In this document: positions 62,492 to 64,000 of the stretch, one piece after another | Layout of the letters: every line of letters begins with the position of its first letter | Position numbering within the stretch: the first letter of the stretch is position 1 | NCBI GenBank assembly: GCA_016784025.1 | Contig: JADHVL010000007.1 | Coordinates: 87,501 to 151,500 of the forward strand | DNA from: Fidelibacterota bacterium | GTDB taxonomy: Bacteria; Fidelibacterota; UBA8477; JABMPR01 | Direction of reading: 5' to 3' | DNA: 64,000 nt | Notes under the pieces: generated by a model | Database searches by the model: none | Seen by the model: only the letters and a program-made list of their open reading frames with translations | Told to the model about the DNA's origin: nothing | Translations under genes and position numbers: made by a program

Positions 62492-63522
62492 AAAATATAA
62501 TTGTAACATCAATCCGGAAAGATGCCGGAAAAACAAGTATCATCGTTGGAATGGCTAAAAACTCCTCCAAGAAAATGGGATATTTAAAGCCCTTTGGTGA
62601 CAGGCTACTCTATCGAAAAAAACGTCTTTGGGATTTTGATGCAGCGGTATGTACCTCTGCAATGAACGCAAACGAATCACCTGAAGAAATGAGTATCGGC
62701 TTTGATCACTCCAAACTGAGATTTATGTATGATGAAAAAACCACTGCGGAAAAAGTACGTGAAATAGCAGCCCACAATTCTCAGGGCAAAGAAATTATGC
62801 TCATCGAGAGTGGTAACGAACTCACACGAGGATTATCCGTTCATCTCGATGCAATTTCCCTTTGCAAATATCTAGATGGCGAGTTGCTGGTAATACTTAG
62901 TGGAACCAACGATCAAATTGTGGATGATGCCTGTGCCCTCAAAAAGACAATTGATCTAGGGGGTGTAAAGCTGGCTGGGGTCATCATAAACAAAGTTCAT
63001 GATGTAGAAGACTTCAAAGCAGTCTATAGCGATCATTTCGAAGCGTTGGAGCTCCCGGTATTAGGGATTATTCCATATGCAGATAATCTCACGAAACCTT
63101 CCATGCGTTTTCTGGCGGATCTTTTCTTCGCGAAGGTATTGGCTGGAGAAAAGGGGTTGGGAAACACCATCAAAGACGTTTTCGTAGGTGCTATGTCTGC
63201 CGATGCAGTACTACGCATGCAGCGTTTCAACAAGGAGTCAAAACTTGTTATCACCAGTGGTGATAGAAGTGATATGATTCTGGCCGCCCTGGATAGTCAG
63301 GCAGCTGGCATTATTCTGACAAACAATATCCTTCCTCCACCAAATATTCTTGCCAGAGCCTCCGGGACAAATGTTCCTCTATTGCTGGTTGCTCAGGACA
63401 CTTTCCAGGCTGCCAAAAAAGTGGACAACCTGGTTTCATTGCTATCCAAAGATGATGATGAAAAGATGGAGCAGCTGGCTGGTATGATTAAAGATCATGT
63501 TGAGCTCATGACAATTAGCTGA
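62488..63522 (+). CDS. AAA_26 (BioD/Pta-N-like) and DRTGG domain protein
   Basis: A 344-residue protein. The N-terminal half (1-200) is a dethiobiotin synthase-like P-loop domain (IIVTSIRKDAGKTSIIVGMA; AGVIINKVHD; LGIIPYADNLTKPSM), like the N-terminal domain of long phosphotransacetylases. The C-terminal half (about 210-320) is a DRTGG domain (FVGAMSADAVLRM, VITSGDRSDMILAAL). There is no acetyl-transferase domain. It overlaps the acyl-CoA synthetase stop (ATGA). In Pta these domains bind nucleotides and pyruvate or NADH and set enzyme activity, so I infer a regulatory partner for the synthetase or transferase. Confidence 0.88.
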   Translation: MKNIIVTSIRKDAGKTSIIVGMAKNSSKKMGYLKPFGDRLLYRKKRLWDFDAAVCTSAMNANESPEEMSIGFDHSKLRFMYDEKTTAEKVREIAAHNSQGKEIMLIESGNELTRGLSVHLDAISLCKYLDGELLVILSGTNDQIVDDACALKKTIDLGGVKLAGVIINKVHDVEDFKAVYSDHFEALELPVLGIIPYADNLTKPSMRFLADLFFAKVLAGEKGLGNTIKDVFVGAMSADAVLRMQRFNKESKLVITSGDRSDMILAALDSQAAGIILTNNILPPPNILARASGTNVPLLLVAQDTFQAAKKVDNLVSLLSKDDDEKMEQLAGMIKDHVELMTIS

Positions 63523-63532
63523 TCTCTGGCTA

Positions 63533-63578
63533 ATCAGGATTAAAAGGCAATCCTGATGGGTTGCCTTTTGTTTTTGTG
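63533..63578 (+). terminator. Terminator overlapping an alternative antiterminator stem
   Basis: AAAAGGCAA (63542-63550) and TTGCCTTTT (63561-63569) form a 9-bp stem before GTTTTTGTG, a good intrinsic terminator. A second perfect 9-bp stem, ATCAGGATT (63533-63541) with AATCCTGAT (63549-63557), overlaps it by two bases and would occupy the loop. The two overlap and so compete, as in attenuators. It lies 10 nt after the DRTGG gene and 127 nt before the aspartate kinase gene. Confidence 0.85.
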
Positions 63579-63704
63579 TAGGTGATGGTTGAAAAATAAA
63601 TTCTGCCATTCCTGTGAAAATGCTTCAAAAATGCAGATAGTCCTTTGCCTCTTTACCCTTGAGATTCATATTAAGATTGTCGAATCAGAATTTGAGAGAA
63701 TAAA

Positions 63705-64000
63705 ATGAAGAAAATATTGAAATTTGGTGGTTCATCAGTTGCCAATGGAGAAAGCATCCGTCAAGTGGCAGCTATCATAGAAAATGCTCAAAATCCAGGT
63801 GATGAGGTCTTTGTGGTTCTTTCAGCCATGCGCGGAGTTACGGATGCGCTCATCGAGATTGCCGTGGGTACCCGTGAAGGGCAATATATGGAGCCCAAGC
63901 TGCAGGGCATCAATGAAGTCCATGAAGAAGCCATCCTTGAGCTGGGACTTGATTCAGATTTTGCCCTAGTCACGACTTTCGGTCAATATTCGTCTCAAAT
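63705..64000 (+). CDS. Aspartate kinase, 3'-truncated by the window end
   Basis: The first 98 codons are visible, open to the right edge. MKKILKFGGSSVANGESI is the kinase phosphate loop (KFGGSSVA), and VFVVLSAMRGVTDALIEIA is the usual second strand-helix. It catalyses the first step to lysine, threonine and methionine. It could be a single-function LysC-type enzyme or the N-terminus of a ThrA-type kinase-homoserine dehydrogenase fusion; the start resembles ThrA but cannot decide it. The gap before it (63579-63704) holds no long leader, so a lysine riboswitch is unlikely. Confidence 0.92.
   Translation, partial: MKKILKFGGSSVANGESIRQVAAIIENAQNPGDEVFVVLSAMRGVTDALIEIAVGTREGQYMEPKLQGINEVHEEAILELGLDSDFALVTTFGQYSSQ

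Noticed and set aside
63579-63704. Lysine riboswitch before aspartate kinase
   Set aside because: The 126-nt gap after the terminator shows no multi-helix aptamer and no second terminator; the aptamer alone is about 170-180 nt.
1-64000. CRISPR arrays, insertion sequences, prophage, tRNA or rRNA genes
   Set aside because: No regularly spaced repeats, transposase or phage-like genes, or cloverleaf-like sequences were seen by eye; the only long repeat is inside the LamG gene.

Overview
The window reads as one continuous, gene-dense bacterial chromosome segment with short intergenic gaps, frequent stop/start overlaps and almost all genes on the + strand. Gene content points to the FCB group (Fibrobacterota-Chlorobiota-Bacteroidota and relatives): a PorX-type response regulator with a PglZ domain, BatA, stand-alone PASTA, YfhO and SEC59-like proteins, and the order rplM-rpsI-rpsB-tsf-pyrH-frr. 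It does not look like a typical Bacteroidota member, because clear Shine-Dalgarno sequences (GGAGG, AAGGA) and E. coli-like -35/-10 promoters are visible, and secreted proteins use a dockerin-like C-terminus. Candidatus Marinimicrobia (Neomarinimicrobiota) or a close relative is my best guess. This is inference without any database search.

Layout. 1-9.9 kb: an envelope/signalling cluster (secreted protein, FecR protein, outer-membrane beta-barrel, CHASE2 class III nucleotide cyclase, PorX-like PglZ regulator) running into tsaE-tsaB. 9.9-20.7 kb: accD-surE-guaA-glmS, then a cell-wall neighbourhood (LpoA-like lipoprotein-type receptor, pgeF, uppP), then holA and an ECF sigma/anti-sigma pair. 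20.8-25.8 kb: GAF-GGDEF cyclase, NhaC-type antiporter and TPR protein. 25.9-37.6 kb: surface-polysaccharide cluster (four glycosyltransferases, Wzx flippase, F420-dehydrogenase-beta-like protein, pyruvyl transferase, KAS III, SDR), ending in a convergent pair (AAC(3)-type acetyltransferase, deacetylase-like protein). 37.9-43.7 kb: duplicated LamG-dockerin secreted protein, YfhO membrane protein, histidine kinase with a duplicated sensor domain. 43.7-47.4 kb: translation operon with a strong promoter and a perfect terminator, then a divergently read peroxiredoxin. 48.8-58.3 kb: a long run from yajC-def-fmt-rsmB through PASTA, rpe, SEC59-like, BatA, hflX and patatin genes. 58.4-63.5 kb: an acetate/acyl-CoA energy module (CoA-transferase-GNAT fusion, ADP-forming acyl-CoA synthetase, DRTGG protein). 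The window ends inside an aspartate kinase gene.

Most interesting points: pgeF has no ATG/GTG/TTG start covering its conserved N-terminus, but an ATA codon with a good Shine-Dalgarno sits on the upstream stop (ATAG), and its QVHG histidine is missing; two near-identical promoters (TAGATT box, GC-rich discriminator, T6) drive rplM and yajC; a TAAT-N-ATTA palindrome sits on the peroxiredoxin promoter; two mutually exclusive hairpins follow the DRTGG gene; and a CHASE2 cyclase lies beside a PglZ phosphodiesterase-type regulator. No CRISPR array, transposon, prophage, tRNA or rRNA was seen, and there is no gene-free stretch over 300 bases.
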